This document shows, piece after piece, positions 42,229-52,280 of a DNA stretch of 64,000 bases (positions are counted from its first letter, which is position 1; every line of letters starts with the position of its first letter). Source of the DNA: Streptomyces sp. NBC_00582. GTDB taxonomy: Bacteria > Actinomycetota > Actinomycetes > Streptomycetales > Streptomycetaceae. The DNA is taken from contig NZ_CP107772.1 in the NCBI RefSeq assembly GCF_036345155.1, positions 8,370,001 to 8,434,000 on the forward strand, read 5' to 3'. A program made the position numbers and the translations under genes. Below the pieces are notes generated by a model. It saw nothing but the letters and a program-made list of their open reading frames with translations. It searched no databases and had not been told where the DNA came from.

Positions 42229-43557
42229 TTATGAGCACGGGACCGCGTCGCTGGGGAGTGATCGGACGAGAACCTCCAGGTCGGCGACCGCCGCCCCCTC
42301 GTCGAGCGTCAGCAGCGCACGATCCCGCATCAGCACCCGCCCGTCCACCACCGTGTCCCGTACGTCGGCCGAGTGCGCCGCGTACGCCAGCGTCGACCAC
42401 GGGTCGTGCGCCGGTCGCAGATGCGGCGCGTTCAGATCGAGCACGATCAGATCGGCCCGCTTGCCCGCCTCCAGGGAGCCCAGCCGGTCCCCGAGCCCCA
42501 GCGCCCGCGCCCCCTCGGCCGTCGCCATCCGTACGGCCTGCTCGGCGCCGACCGCCGTGGGGTCGCCGCCCGCCTTGTGCACCAGCGCCGCCTGCCGCAC
42601 CGCCCCCAGCACGTCCAGCGAGTTGGAGCTGACCGCCCCGTCCGTCCCCAGCCCCACGGTCACGCCCGCACCGAGCAGCCGCGGCACCGGCGCGATCCCG
42701 CAGCCCAGCTTCAGGTTCGACACCGGACAGTGGGCGACGGCCGTCCCCGTGCGGGCCAGCGCCGCGATCTCCGGCCCGGTCAGGTCCACGGCGTGCGCGA
42801 GGAGCACATCGGGGCCGAGCAGCCCGAGCGAGTCCAGCAGTTCCACCGGCCGCTTCCCGTACCGCACCTCGACGGTCGCCACCTCGGTCGCGTTCTCCGC
42901 CGCGTGGAGGTGCACCAGCGCCCCGAACTCCCGCGCCAGCGCGAACACCTCGGTGAGCTGACCGGGGGAGAGGGTGTACGCCGAGTGCGCGAAGACCACC
43001 GGCCGGTACCCGGCCCGCGCCGCGCCCCGCGCCCGAAGATCCCGCCGCGCCCAGGCCAGGCGCGCCTCGAAGTCCCTGCCGTCCGGCGGCTGCGGTACGT
43101 CCATGAAGGTCGGCCCCGTCAGCAGCCGCCAGCCCGCCGCCCGCGCCGCCTCCTCGGCGGCCTCGTGGAACCAGTACATGTCCAGCGCCGAGGTCACCCC
43201 GGCCCGTACGCTCTCCGCCACCGCCAGCCGCACCGCGGCCGCCACGTTCTTCGGCTCCAGCAGCTCGGCCTCCCACCGCAGCACCCGCTCCAGGAATCCC
43301 TGGAGGGTGACGTCGTCGGCGCGGCCCCGCAGCAGGGTCATCGCCAGGTGGGTGTGGGTGTTGATCAGCCCGGGCAGGACCAGACAGCCCCCGGCGTCGA
43401 TCTCCTCGGCGGCCTCGTACCGCTCACGAAGGTCCGCCGACGGACCCACGGCGAGGATCTCCCCGTCGCGGACCGCGACCGCCCCGTCCCGTACGACGGT
43501 GCCCGCCTCGTCCACCGTGAGCACGTCACCGCCGTGCACCAGCAGATCGATGCTCAC
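42229..43557 (-). CDS. Amidohydrolase, MTA/SAH deaminase-like
   Basis: Predicted 442-residue metal-dependent deaminase of the TrzN/SsnA/MtaD subgroup. The metal-binding HxH is in LINTHTHLAM, with HLHAAEN, LLAHAVDL and GTDGAVSSNS supplying the later His and Asp ligands. Enzymes of this group deaminate 5'-methylthioadenosine or S-adenosylhomocysteine to the inosine analogue; 8-oxoguanine or guanine deaminases are related alternatives. Its start overlaps the stop of the nucleoside phosphorylase gene by four bases. Context of a nucleoside importer, a phosphorylase and mtn genes favours MTA to methylthioinosine. Confidence 0.85.
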   Translation of the reverse strand: MSIDLLVHGGDVLTVDEAGTVVRDGAVAVRDGEILAVGPSADLRERYEAAEEIDAGGCLVLPGLINTHTHLAMTLLRGRADDVTLQGFLERVLRWEAELLEPKNVAAAVRLAVAESVRAGVTSALDMYWFHEAAEEAARAAGWRLLTGPTFMDVPQPPDGRDFEARLAWARRDLRARGAARAGYRPVVFAHSAYTLSPGQLTEVFALAREFGALVHLHAAENATEVATVEVRYGKRPVELLDSLGLLGPDVLLAHAVDLTGPEIAALARTGTAVAHCPVSNLKLGCGIAPVPRLLGAGVTVGLGTDGAVSSNSLDVLGAVRQAALVHKAGGDPTAVGAEQAVRMATAEGARALGLGDRLGSLEAGKRADLIVLDLNAPHLRPAHDPWSTLAYAAHSADVRDTVVDGRVLMRDRALLTLDEGAAVADLEVLVRSLPSDAVPCS

Positions 43558-44306
43558 GACTGCTCCCCCGCGGCCAGCAGCCGCAGGGCCTCCAACGACA
43601 CGACCGCGCCCCGCTCCACACCCGCCGCGACGACCGCGCGGTGCGGGTCGTAGCCGCCGGTGGCCTCCTCGTCGACCAGCTCGTCGGCGTTCACCCCGTC
43701 CACGACCAGCACACCCCCGGCCACCAGCCCGCGCAGCGAGGCGGTGACCAGCAGCGCCGACAGCTCCATCTCGATCGCCGCGAGCCCGGCGCCGTCGTAG
43801 GAGAAGAGGGGGAGCAGCCCCGGCTGGAAGGCCGCCCGGGTCCAGACGACGCCCCGGTGGTGCGGGGCGCCGCTCTCGCGGGCGGCCCGCTGGAGCGCGA
43901 ACACGGCCTCGGGCGCGGCAACCGCCGGGTACTCCGGGGGCAGCAGCTGGTGGGTGACCCCGTCGTCGCGGACGGCCGCCTCCGCGATGACCAGATCGCC
44001 GTCACCGATGCCCGGCCTCATCGCGCCCGCCGTACCGAACCGCAGGAAGACGCGCACGCCCGCGTCCGCCAGCTCCTGGAACAGCAGGATCGCGCCCGGC
44101 GCGCCCACCCCGTGCGAGGCGACGACCACCGGCACGCCCTTCCAGCTGCCGCTGAACACCCGGTACTCGCGGTGGTACGACACCTCCTCGGCGCCGTCGA
44201 GCAGCGCGGCCACGACGCCGGCTCGTGCCGGGTCGCCGACCACGACCGCGTGCGCGGGCAGACCGGTGCGGGGGATACGGGTGATGGGCAGGAGGTCCTG
44301 CGTCAT
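43554..44306 (-). CDS. Nucleoside phosphorylase (PNP/UDP family)
   Basis: Predicted 250-residue phosphorylase. HAVVVGDPARAGVVAALL, the phosphate-binding FLRFGTAGAMRPGIGDGDLV and the ribose-binding IEMELSALLVTA are characteristic of the hexameric uridine/purine phosphorylase family. It overlaps the permease gene upstream and the amidohydrolase gene downstream by four bases each. In this context it could cleave methylthioinosine to hypoxanthine and methylthioribose-1-phosphate, the substrate of MtnA. Uridine or inosine cleavage cannot be excluded from sequence. Confidence 0.87.
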   Translation of the reverse strand: MTQDLLPITRIPRTGLPAHAVVVGDPARAGVVAALLDGAEEVSYHREYRVFSGSWKGVPVVVASHGVGAPGAILLFQELADAGVRVFLRFGTAGAMRPGIGDGDLVIAEAAVRDDGVTHQLLPPEYPAVAAPEAVFALQRAARESGAPHHRGVVWTRAAFQPGLLPLFSYDGAGLAAIEMELSALLVTASLRGLVAGGVLVVDGVNADELVDEEATGGYDPHRAVVAAGVERGAVVSLEALRLLAAGEQS

Positions 44307-45169
44307 GGACGTGCTCCAGAGGGACGGGGGAGGCGACGGCGGCGGGCCGTCGTCAGGAACAGGGCGCCGAGCGTGACGACGTACGGCGCGGCGTCGGTCG
44401 CCTGCTGCGGCAGCCCGAGGCCCTGGAGGCGGAACCCGGCCGCCTCCGCGAGCCCGAACAGCAGCGCCGCGAGCAGCACCCCGAGCGGTGCGGCCCGGCC
44501 CAGCATGACGGCCACGACAGCGATCCAACCACGACCGGCCGTCATGTTCTCCGTGAACAAGGTGACGTTGCCGAGGGCGAGTTGGGCACCGGCGAGGCCG
44601 CACAGCACCCCGGACAACAGGATCACCGCGTACTGGTACGTCGCGGGACGCACCCCGAGCGTGGCGGCGGCGTCGGGGGCCTCGCCGACCCCGCGCAGCC
44701 TCAGTCCCCACACATGCCGGGACAGCAGCAGCGCGGCCACCGCGACCGCCGCCCACGAGAGGTAGGCGAGCGGGCTGAAGCCGCCGATCAGCGGGAGCCC
44801 CTGGAGGGACGGGTCGTCGAAGGTGCCCTGCACGCCGAAGACCGTGCGCAGCAGGAAGCTGGTCAGACCGACGGCCAGCAGGTTCATGGCGATGCCGAGG
44901 ACCACCGCGTCGCCCTTCAGCGTCACCGCGCCCACCGCCAGGATCAGCGAGTACGCCGCCGCCGCGAGGGCCGCCGCGAGCACGCCGAGCCAGGGGCTGC
45001 CGGTGAACCAGCTGGTGGCCACCGAGGTGAAGCAGCCCAGCAGCATCATGCCCTCGAGGCCGATGTTGAACACCCCGGCCCGCTCGCACAGGGCGCCGCC
45101 CAGCGCGGCCAGCAGGATCGGGGTCAGCGCGCGCAGCGCCGACATCACAAGGTCGGAGTCGAGCAACAT
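44303..45169 (-). CDS. Nucleoside ABC transporter permease 2 (NupQ/YufQ-type)
   Basis: Predicted 288-residue membrane protein with about eight to nine hydrophobic segments. CERAGVFNIGLEGMMLLG and the EAPDAAATLGV coupling loop match permeases of BMP-dependent nucleoside importers. ATG at 45169 shares a base with the stop of the first permease. It is translationally coupled to the phosphorylase gene. Together with the other permease it forms the channel for nucleoside uptake. Confidence 0.88.
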   Translation of the reverse strand: MLLDSDLVMSALRALTPILLAALGGALCERAGVFNIGLEGMMLLGCFTSVATSWFTGSPWLGVLAAALAAAAYSLILAVGAVTLKGDAVVLGIAMNLLAVGLTSFLLRTVFGVQGTFDDPSLQGLPLIGGFSPLAYLSWAAVAVAALLLSRHVWGLRLRGVGEAPDAAATLGVRPATYQYAVILLSGVLCGLAGAQLALGNVTLFTENMTAGRGWIAVVAVMLGRAAPLGVLLAALLFGLAEAAGFRLQGLGLPQQATDAAPYVVTLGALFLTTARRRRLPRPSGARP

Positions 45170-46209
45170 CAGACGGCCTCCCGCTTGCGGAACAGACGGC
45201 CGGGGAACCGCAGTCGGGCCGCGAGGAACACGATCACGACGGCCTGGAGCACCTGCGTCAGTTCGCGGGGCACCTCGGTGGTCCGCTCCATCGCGAGCCC
45301 GCCGACCTGGAGGACGGCGAAGAAGAACGCGGCGATCACCGTGCCGAGCGGGGCCGCGCCGGCCAGCAGCGCCGCCGTCAGACCGGTCCAGGTGTAGCCG
45401 GGCGCGGTCAGCGAGCCGTCCACGAAGCGGTACGGGAAGCTCAGCACCCCGATGGCGCCCACCAGTCCGGCGAGACCTCCGGAGACGGACATCAGCCTCA
45501 GGGTCAGCCCCCGGCGTTCGACGCCCGCGTACGCGGCGAAACGGGAGTTGAGGCCCGTCATCCGGATCTCGTAGCCGAGGGCGGTGCGCCGGTCGGTGAA
45601 CCAGTACGCGGCGGCGGCCACCAGGACGAGCACCAGCCCGAGGGTGACCGTCGACGCGCCGAACGCGGGCAGCGCCACCCCGTCCGGCAGGGCGCGGGTC
45701 TGCGGCAGGCTGGAGCCCGGCTCCTTGAGCGGGTACCGGGCCAGATAGGAGGCCAGCGACACCGCCGGGTAGCTGAGCAGCAGACTGCTGACCAGCAGCG
45801 GCACACCGAGGTGGTTCTCGCACAGCGCGGCCAGGACCGCGTACCCGGCGCCCGCCGCCGTGCCCGCGAGCAGGGCCAGGACCACGGTGAGGGGCGCGGG
45901 CAGCGGGGAGTTGAGCCCGGTCACGGCGGCGGTGATCCCGCCGAGGACCATCTGGCCGTCGCCGCCGAGGTTGATCAGCCCGGCCCGCAGCGGGACCGCC
46001 AGCGCGAGCGCCAGACCGAGCACGCTGGTGCCGGTGGTCAGGGTGGAACCGATGCCGTCGGCGCCGAGCGCGCCGGTCACGACGGCCCCGTACGCCGTGA
46101 ACGGGTCCGCGCCGGTGCCGACGAGGAACAGCGCGCCGATGACCAGGCCCGCGAGCACGGAGAAGGTGAGCGGGGAGCGCAATGCCCCCACGAGGGATGT
46201 ACGTGTCAT
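45169..46209 (-). CDS. Nucleoside ABC transporter permease 1 (NupP/YufP-type)
   Basis: Predicted 346-residue permease with some nine hydrophobic segments. VPLRAGLINLGGDGQMVLGG and the coupling-helix region IRMTGLNSRFAAYAGV are typical. Start ATG 46209 is one base downstream of the ATPase stop. An in-frame upstream extension is Arg/Pro rich and shadow-like. It is the partner of the 44303-45169 permease in the same importer. Confidence 0.88.
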   Translation of the reverse strand: MTRTSLVGALRSPLTFSVLAGLVIGALFLVGTGADPFTAYGAVVTGALGADGIGSTLTTGTSVLGLALALAVPLRAGLINLGGDGQMVLGGITAAVTGLNSPLPAPLTVVLALLAGTAAGAGYAVLAALCENHLGVPLLVSSLLLSYPAVSLASYLARYPLKEPGSSLPQTRALPDGVALPAFGASTVTLGLVLVLVAAAAYWFTDRRTALGYEIRMTGLNSRFAAYAGVERRGLTLRLMSVSGGLAGLVGAIGVLSFPYRFVDGSLTAPGYTWTGLTAALLAGAAPLGTVIAAFFFAVLQVGGLAMERTTEVPRELTQVLQAVVIVFLAARLRFPGRLFRKREAV

Positions 46210-46210
46210 G

Positions 46211-47746
46211 TCAGTCCGTGGTCTCCGCCGCCGGGGCCGGGGCGGCGGCACCCGCCATCGCCAGGCCCAGGGTCCGCTCGTCCGCCTCCTGCTGGGAGTA
46301 CGACGCCACGACGCGGCCCTCGTACATCACCAGGACCCGGTCGGCGAGCCCCCGGATCTCGCTCAGCTCGGCCGAGACGAGCAGGACGGCGTGACCGGCG
46401 TCGCGGTAGGCGATCAGCTCGTCGTGGATGTTCTGGACGGCGCCGATGTCCACGCCGCGCGTCGGCTGCTCGACGAGCAGCAGCGGGGCGTCATGGGCGA
46501 GTTCCCGTCCGATCAGCAGCTTCTGCAGGTTGCCCCCGGACAGCGCGGAGGCGGGCACCTCGGTGGTCGCCGCCTTGATCCCGAACCGCTCGACCAGCCG
46601 CCGGGCGTGGGCGCGGACGGCGGCGGGCGCCAGCAGACCACGTGCGGACAGGGACGTACGGTGATGACCCATCGCCAGGTTCTCCGCGACCGTCGCCGCC
46701 GGCGCCGTACCGACCGCGTGGCGGTCCTCGGGGACGTACGCGAGGCCCTTCGCCCGGCGTTGGGCGGCCGAGGCGTGGGTGATGTCCTCGCCCCGGAGGG
46801 TGACCCGGCCCGCGCTGACCGGCCGCAGTCCGGCCAGCGCCCCGATCAGCTCGCTCTGCCCGTTGCCGGCCACGCCCGCCACACCGACGATCTCCCCGGC
46901 GCGGACACCGAGGTCCACTCCGTGGACGGAGTCCGTGGTGAGACCGGTGACGTCCAGCACCGCTTCCCCCGGAGTCCCCGGCGCGTGGATCCGGTCCAGC
47001 TCGACCGACCGGCCGGTCATCGCGGCGGCGATCTCGTCGGCCGTCGTGTCCGCGGTGACCAGCCGGGCGACGACCCGGCCGTCCCGCAGGACCGTCACCC
47101 GGTCGGAACCCTCCAGCACCTCACGCAGCTTGTGGGTGACGAGGACGACCGTACGGCCCTGCGCCGTCAGCGACGTGAGCACGGCGAACAGGGCGTCGGC
47201 CTCGGCCGGGGTGAGCACGGCCGTCGGCTCGTCGAGGATCAGGGTGCGCGCGCCCCGGTGCAGCAGCTTCAGGATCTCCACCCGCTGCCGCAGTCCGACC
47301 GGCAGCTCGCCCACCCGGGCGTCCGGGTTCACGGCCAGCCCGTGCTCCTCGGCCAGCTCCCGCACCCGGCGGCGGGCGGCGGCCCGGTCCACCAGGCCGA
47401 AGCGGCGCGGCTCGGCGGCGTACACGACGTTCTCGGCGACCGTCAGCGAGTCGAACAGCTTGAAGCTCTGGTGGACCATGCCGAGTCCGGCGGCCATCGC
47501 GGCCGACGGGCTGGCGAAGCTCACGTCCCGCCCCTCGACACGGATCGTCCCGGCATCCGGGCGCTCCATGCCGTACAGGACCGACATAAGCGTGGACTTG
47601 CCGGCGCCGTTCTCCCCCATCAGGGCGTGGATCTCGCCCCGGCGGACGCTCAGGTCGACGGCGTCGTTGGCGAGCGTGCCGGGGAACCGCTTGGTGATTC
47701 CCCGGAGCTCGACCGCGAGTGCGGACTCAGGAGGCGGCGGGGTCAT
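46211..47746 (-). CDS. Nucleoside ABC transporter ATP-binding protein (two NBDs)
   Basis: Predicted 511-residue protein with two ABC ATPase domains. Domain 1 has Walker A GENGAGKST, an LPVGLRQRVEILKLL signature region and LILDEPTAVL. Domain 2 has a divergent P-loop (GVAGNGQSEL), LSGGNLQKLLIGREL and LLLVEQPTRGVD. This asymmetric tandem layout is standard for RbsA/NupO-type ATPases. Its ATG overlaps the end of the binding-protein gene by 20 bp. Confidence 0.92.
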   Translation of the reverse strand: MTPPPPESALAVELRGITKRFPGTLANDAVDLSVRRGEIHALMGENGAGKSTLMSVLYGMERPDAGTIRVEGRDVSFASPSAAMAAGLGMVHQSFKLFDSLTVAENVVYAAEPRRFGLVDRAAARRRVRELAEEHGLAVNPDARVGELPVGLRQRVEILKLLHRGARTLILDEPTAVLTPAEADALFAVLTSLTAQGRTVVLVTHKLREVLEGSDRVTVLRDGRVVARLVTADTTADEIAAAMTGRSVELDRIHAPGTPGEAVLDVTGLTTDSVHGVDLGVRAGEIVGVAGVAGNGQSELIGALAGLRPVSAGRVTLRGEDITHASAAQRRAKGLAYVPEDRHAVGTAPAATVAENLAMGHHRTSLSARGLLAPAAVRAHARRLVERFGIKAATTEVPASALSGGNLQKLLIGRELAHDAPLLLVEQPTRGVDIGAVQNIHDELIAYRDAGHAVLLVSAELSEIRGLADRVLVMYEGRVVASYSQQEADERTLGLAMAGAAAPAPAAETTD

Positions 47747-48779
47747 CGACCTTCAGCTCTCCGGACACGATCTGGTCGCGCAGCGCCTCGACCTTCGTCA
47801 GGACGTCCTTGTGGCCGGCGATCACGCACTGCGAGGAGTCGACGCCGTCCTCCAGACCGGTCAGGCTGATGCCGCCCTCCTTCAGGCCGTACGAGACGGT
47901 CGTGCCCGTCCTGCCGCCCAGCACCGCCTCGATGCCCTTCTCCACGGCGACGTCCGTGCGCTTGATCACGTTGTCGACGACCGTGCCGGGCGCCGACGGG
48001 CACTGGTTGACGTCCACGCCGTACGCGAACGCGCCCTTGGCCTTCGCGGCCTCGAACACGCCGTAGTTGCCGGCCGCGGCGGCCGCCATGATCTGGTCGT
48101 AGCCCTGGGAGAGCAGGGTGTTCGCCTGCTCCTTGGCGCGGGCCGAGTCGTCGAACGGCGACTGGCCGCCGACGAAACGGGTCGACGTCGCGGTCTTCGC
48201 GGCGACCTTCTTGGCGCCGGCCGCGAACGGGTCGCTGTAGCGGCGGAACTGGGGCGTGTCGAGCACGTCCACCGCGCCGACCTTGCCGGACTCGCTCAGC
48301 AGACCGGCCTCGGCGCCCGCGAGGTAGACGCCCTCGTGCTCACGGAACACCGCGCAGCTCACGTTCTTGTACGTCTTCGTCGTGCAGGCGTCGACGATCA
48401 GGAACTGCTGCGTGGGGTTCTTCTCCGCCTGCTGGGCCACGATGTCGGCGAACTCGAAGCCGACGAGCACGATGACGTCCGGCTTGGCGTCCACCGCGGC
48501 CTGCACGTTCTGCTGCTGGGAGGCGGTGTCGGTGGACTCGTAGACCTTCTGCGTCCCGTCGTGGGCCTTCGCCGCGTCCTTGACGCCGGTGACGGCGAGT
48601 TTCAGGAACTCGTTCTGCCCGACGGCGTCCGGGGTGACGAGGGTGAAGGACGGGCCGCTGCCGCCGCTCGCGCTGTCGGAGGCGTCGTTCTTCGCGGCGG
48701 CGTTGCACGCCGTGGCGGCGCCGACGAGGAGCGCGGAGGCGGCGACCGCGTGCAGGGTACGGCGGGTTCTGCGGGACAT
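47727..48779 (-). CDS. BMP-family nucleoside-binding lipoprotein
   Basis: Predicted 350-residue solute-binding lipoprotein. The signal peptide ends in a lipobox (GAATAC, Cys25). The mature part has BMP/PnrA features such as FEFADIVAQQAEKNPTQQFL and EHEGVYLAGAEAGLLSESGKVG. PnrA-type proteins bind purine nucleosides. It is the first structural gene of the import-phosphorolysis-deamination operon and is preceded by a cysteine-containing leader ORF. Import of extracellular MTA or other nucleosides is the inferred role. Confidence 0.9.
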   Translation of the reverse strand: MSRRTRRTLHAVAASALLVGAATACNAAAKNDASDSASGGSGPSFTLVTPDAVGQNEFLKLAVTGVKDAAKAHDGTQKVYESTDTASQQQNVQAAVDAKPDVIVLVGFEFADIVAQQAEKNPTQQFLIVDACTTKTYKNVSCAVFREHEGVYLAGAEAGLLSESGKVGAVDVLDTPQFRRYSDPFAAGAKKVAAKTATSTRFVGGQSPFDDSARAKEQANTLLSQGYDQIMAAAAAGNYGVFEAAKAKGAFAYGVDVNQCPSAPGTVVDNVIKRTDVAVEKGIEAVLGGRTGTTVSYGLKEGGISLTGLEDGVDSSQCVIAGHKDVLTKVEALRDQIVSGELKVDDPAAS

Positions 48780-48872
48780 CGGGGGACCTTCCGGAGGTAC
48801 GGCGAACCACGCTCGGCGGTGAGCGGGTGAAGGGAGAGCCTGAGAGAGGTGACGGGGCGCTGAGGAGACAGG

Positions 48873-48935
48873 TCAGCGTCGACAGCCGTCGCCGGCACAC
48901 CGGCCGAAGTCGAGGAAACGGCGCTGGGTCAGCAT
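48873..48935 (-). CDS. Cysteine leader peptide 1 (20 aa)
   Basis: ATG at 48935, preceded by a strong AAGGAGGAGA, encodes MLTQRRFLDFGRCAGDGCRR and stops 93 bp before the BMP gene. Both Cys codons are TGT, rare in this genome type, and the second is three codons before the stop. The QRRF/L-D-x-G-R ... CRR layout matches the putative leader peptides annotated upstream of sulfur-metabolism genes in Streptomyces. Probable attenuation sensor of cysteine-tRNA supply. Confidence 0.7.
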   Translation of the reverse strand: MLTQRRFLDFGRCAGDGCRR

Positions 48936-49082
48936 CACGGGTCTCCTCCTTCGTCTCGGTCTGCGGACTGGGTGCTGGACTGTAACACCCGTTTCCAGAC
49001 AGGTGCGCGACTGTCTCGAACTATGGTTCTCCCAGGTCATGTACGGTGGCGGACACCACCGGATCATCAGGAGTGCCCCGAT
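48936..49082. promoter_or_regulatory. Divergent promoter region of mtnA and the nucleoside importer
   Basis: The region between leader 1 and mtnA contains an inverted repeat AGACAGGTGCGCGACTGTCT (arms 48997-49002 and 49011-49016). Its arms AGACA/TGTCT match those of the operator at 42207-42221 but with wider spacing. Promoters for both directions must lie here; no confident -10/-35 pair is assigned. Confidence 0.45.
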
Positions 49083-50114
<1,032 letters not shown>

Positions 50115-50145
50115 ACGCGCGAGCAGACGAAGGCAGACACAGAAG

Positions 50146-50174
50146 GAAGGGATCCCCGGACCGGGGATCCCTTC
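50146..50174. terminator. Bidirectional terminator mtnA/mtnB
   Basis: Inverted repeat GAAGGGATCCCCGG (50146-50159) and CCGGGGATCCCTTC (50161-50174) between the convergent stops of mtnA and mtnB. Confidence 0.85.
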
Positions 50175-50180
50175 TTCGTG

Positions 50181-50789
50181 TCAGCGGCGGGTGAGCTCCA
50201 ACTCCAGCAGCCACTCGACGACTTCGGTGTGATGGCGGGCCTGGCGCGGGTTCTCCCCCCACACGTACAGCCCGTGCCCGGCGACGACCACGGCCGGCAT
50301 CCGGGGCTCGCGGGCCGCCTCCAGCCGGTCCCCGAGCACCTTCATGTCCTGGCTGTTGGCGATGACCGGCAGCGTCACCTCGACGTCGTGGGCGGGCTGG
50401 CCGACGCCCTTGAGCATCTCCAGGTCCCGGAGGACGATCCCCCCGGGATGCCGGTGGCCCAGCGCCACGGACGCCACCGTGTGCACGTGCACCACGGCAC
50501 CGGCCCCCGTCAGCGCCGCGACGCGCGCGTGCAGCTCGGCCTCGGCGGACGGCCTGCCGCCCCGCACCGCCGCGCCCGCGCCGTCCACCAGCACCACGTC
50601 CGCGGGCGTCAGTTCACCCTTGTCGTGGCCGCTCGCGGTGACGGCGAGCCGCAGCGGGTCGCGCGAGAGCACCACGGACAGGTTCCCGGAAGTGCCCCGC
50701 ATCCAGCCGAAGGAGGCGAACCGGGCGGACTCGGCGGCGAGGACCGCGCCGGCCTCTTCCAGGTCGAGGGGTGAGATGTCTGCGGTCAC
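50181..50789 (-). CDS. mtnB: Methylthioribulose-1-phosphate dehydratase
   Basis: Predicted 202-residue class II aldolase-family enzyme catalysing the second salvage step, dehydration to 2,3-diketo-5-methylthiopentyl-1-phosphate. RGTSGNLSVVLS and SGHDKGEL precede the zinc-binding VVHVHTVASVAL, with a third His in VVAGHGLYVWG. The start is GTG 50789, whose GTGA overlaps the mtnC stop. It is the last gene of the mtnD-mtnC-mtnB operon. Confidence 0.93.
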   Translation of the reverse strand: MTADISPLDLEEAGAVLAAESARFASFGWMRGTSGNLSVVLSRDPLRLAVTASGHDKGELTPADVVLVDGAGAAVRGGRPSAEAELHARVAALTGAGAVVHVHTVASVALGHRHPGGIVLRDLEMLKGVGQPAHDVEVTLPVIANSQDMKVLGDRLEAAREPRMPAVVVAGHGLYVWGENPRQARHHTEVVEWLLELELTRR

Positions 50790-51505
50790 GTGGTGCTCCT
50801 GGAAACGGTGATCTCGTCGAACGCCCCCGCCTGCGCGTGGTCGCCGACGCCCTGCTCGTAGTACGGCTCCCCGGGCCGCCGGATCCCGACGGTGCGCCAG
50901 CCGGCCGCGCGGGCCGCGTCCAGCTCGCCCGGCCGGTCGGAGAGGAAGAGGAGACGGTCCGGGGCGGTCCCGGTGGCCTGCGCGATCCGGCGGTACGACG
51001 CCGGGTCCTGCTTGGGTCCCGCGTTCTCGGTGTCGTACAGACCCGACACGAGCGGCGTGAGGTCGCCCTCCGGGCTGTTCGTGAACCACGCCCGCTGCGC
51101 CGACACCGAGCCGGACGAGTAGACGTACAGCCGCAGCCCCGTCGAGTGCCAGGCGCGCAGGGCCGGTACGACGTCGCCGTAGAAGTGCGAGACGAGGTCG
51201 CCCCGTGCGAACCCCTCCGACCAGACGATGCCCTGAAGGGTCTTCAGCGGGGTCGCCTTGCGGTCCTCGTCCAGCCAGGAGTTCAGCGTCTTCTCGATCG
51301 CGGCCGCGTCGGCGTCCGGTTCGCCCGCGAGCTCCCGCACCTGGGCGATCGCCCGCGCCACCGCGGGCTCGGCGGCCCGCTCGGTGAGCAGCTCGGCGAA
51401 CCGGGCGCGCGAGTACGGGTACAGCACGTCGACGACGAAGCCCGTGGCGCTCGTGGTGCCCTCGATGTCGAGCACCACGGCGTCCACGGTGTGACGCACG
51501 CTCAC
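50786..51505 (-). CDS. mtnC: Acireductone synthase (enolase-phosphatase E1)
   Basis: Predicted 239-residue HAD-family bifunctional enzyme that enolises and dephosphorylates diketo-methylthiopentyl-phosphate to acireductone. The HAD motif I is [15 protein letters not shown], diagnostic for Mtn[28 protein letters not shown] and the motif IV-like [13 protein letters not shown] complete it. GTG start at 51505 overlaps the mtnD stop by four bases. Second gene of the operon. Confidence 0.94.
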   Translation of the reverse strand: MSVRHTVDAVVLDIEGTTSATGFVVDVLYPYSRARFAELLTERAAEPAVARAIAQVRELAGEPDADAAAIEKTLNSWLDEDRKATPLKTLQGIVWSEGFARGDLVSHFYGDVVPALRAWHSTGLRLYVYSSGSVSAQRAWFTNSPEGDLTPLVSGLYDTENAGPKQDPASYRRIAQATGTAPDRLLFLSDRPGELDAARAAGWRTVGIRRPGEPYYEQGVGDHAQAGAFDEITVSRSTT

Positions 51506-52101
51506 GCGGCGCCCTTGTCGGCCTCGTACCCGGCGGCGATCGTGTCGTAGTCCGGGAAGCGGGCGGAGATGGGGGAGCCGGTGAAGTTGCCGATCCAGCC
51601 GTCCTCCTCGTGGAAGAAGCGGATCGCGGTGAACGACGGCCTCGTGCCCATGTCGAACCAGTGGGTGGTGCCGCGCGGCACCCCCAGCAGATCGCCCTTC
51701 TCGCAGTAGACCGCGTGCACCTCGCCGTTCACGTGCAGATAGAAGATGCCGGAGCCGGAGACGAAGAAGCGGACCTCGTCGTCGTCGTCGTGCGTGTGCT
51801 CCTGGAGGAACTTCTCGCGGGCCGCCTTCGCCTTCGCCGGGTACTCGGGGTCGTCGCTCGGGTGCAGGCCGAGGACGTCGACGGTGGTGAAGCCCTCCTC
51901 GGCGTTCAGCTTCTCGATCTCCGGGCCGTACGCGGCGAACACCGTCTCGCTGTCGGCGTCGAACGGGACGTCCTCACGGATCGGCCACTGCTCGTAGCGC
52001 ACCCCCAGCGGCTTGAGGGCCTCGGCGATCTCGGCGGGGTCGGCGGTGCGGCGGACCGGGGTCTCCGGGCCGGACTCGGCCCAGGTCGTCAGCAGCGTCA
52101 T
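51502..52101 (-). CDS. mtnD: Acireductone dioxygenase
   Basis: Predicted 199-residue cupin that oxidises acireductone to 4-methylthio-2-oxobutanoate (KMTB) plus formate with Fe2+, or off-pathway with Ni2+. The metal-binding [17 protein letters not shown] (His-x-His-x4-Glu) and the later His in GTTHWFDMG are intact. Start ATG 52101 ([12 protein letters not shown]); GGAG lies 8 nt upstream within a small hairpin. First structural gene of the operon, 104 bp after leader 2. Confidence 0.93.
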   Translation of the reverse strand: MTLLTTWAESGPETPVRRTADPAEIAEALKPLGVRYEQWPIREDVPFDADSETVFAAYGPEIEKLNAEEGFTTVDVLGLHPSDDPEYPAKAKAAREKFLQEHTHDDDDEVRFFVSGSGIFYLHVNGEVHAVYCEKGDLLGVPRGTTHWFDMGTRPSFTAIRFFHEEDGWIGNFTGSPISARFPDYDTIAAGYEADKGAA

Positions 52102-52205
52102 GGGAGCAACTCCAGAGTTCTGGATGGGATGTCCGGATACCGAGACGGGATCGGACGCATCTTTCGGGGAAGCGAGAGGGGAGGGCGACGGCGGTGGAGA
52201 GTCAC

Positions 52206-52280
52206 TCAGCCGCGACACGGTGCGCCCGGACAGCGCCGCATGCGGGGCATGCGCAGCGCGTTCGCGCAGGGTGTCGTCAT
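52206..52280 (-). CDS. Cysteine leader peptide 2 (24 aa)
   Basis: ATG at 52280 encodes a 24-residue peptide beginning [16 protein letters not shown] and ending CPGAPCRG. It has three Cys codons (TGC, TGT, TGT), the last three codons before the stop. It precedes mtnD by 104 bp. Downstream, CCAGAACTCTGG (around 52110-52121) can pair and would partly cover the GGAG of mtnD. Internal Met codons at positions 11 and 14 are alternative starts that retain both TGT codons. Confidence 0.6.
   Translation of the reverse strand: MTTPCANALRMPRMRRCPGAPCRG

Noticed and set aside
48972..49082. N-terminal extension of MtnA beginning at 48972
   Set aside because: The extension has no MtnA similarity and covers the promoter and inverted repeat; ATG 49083 matches the family start.
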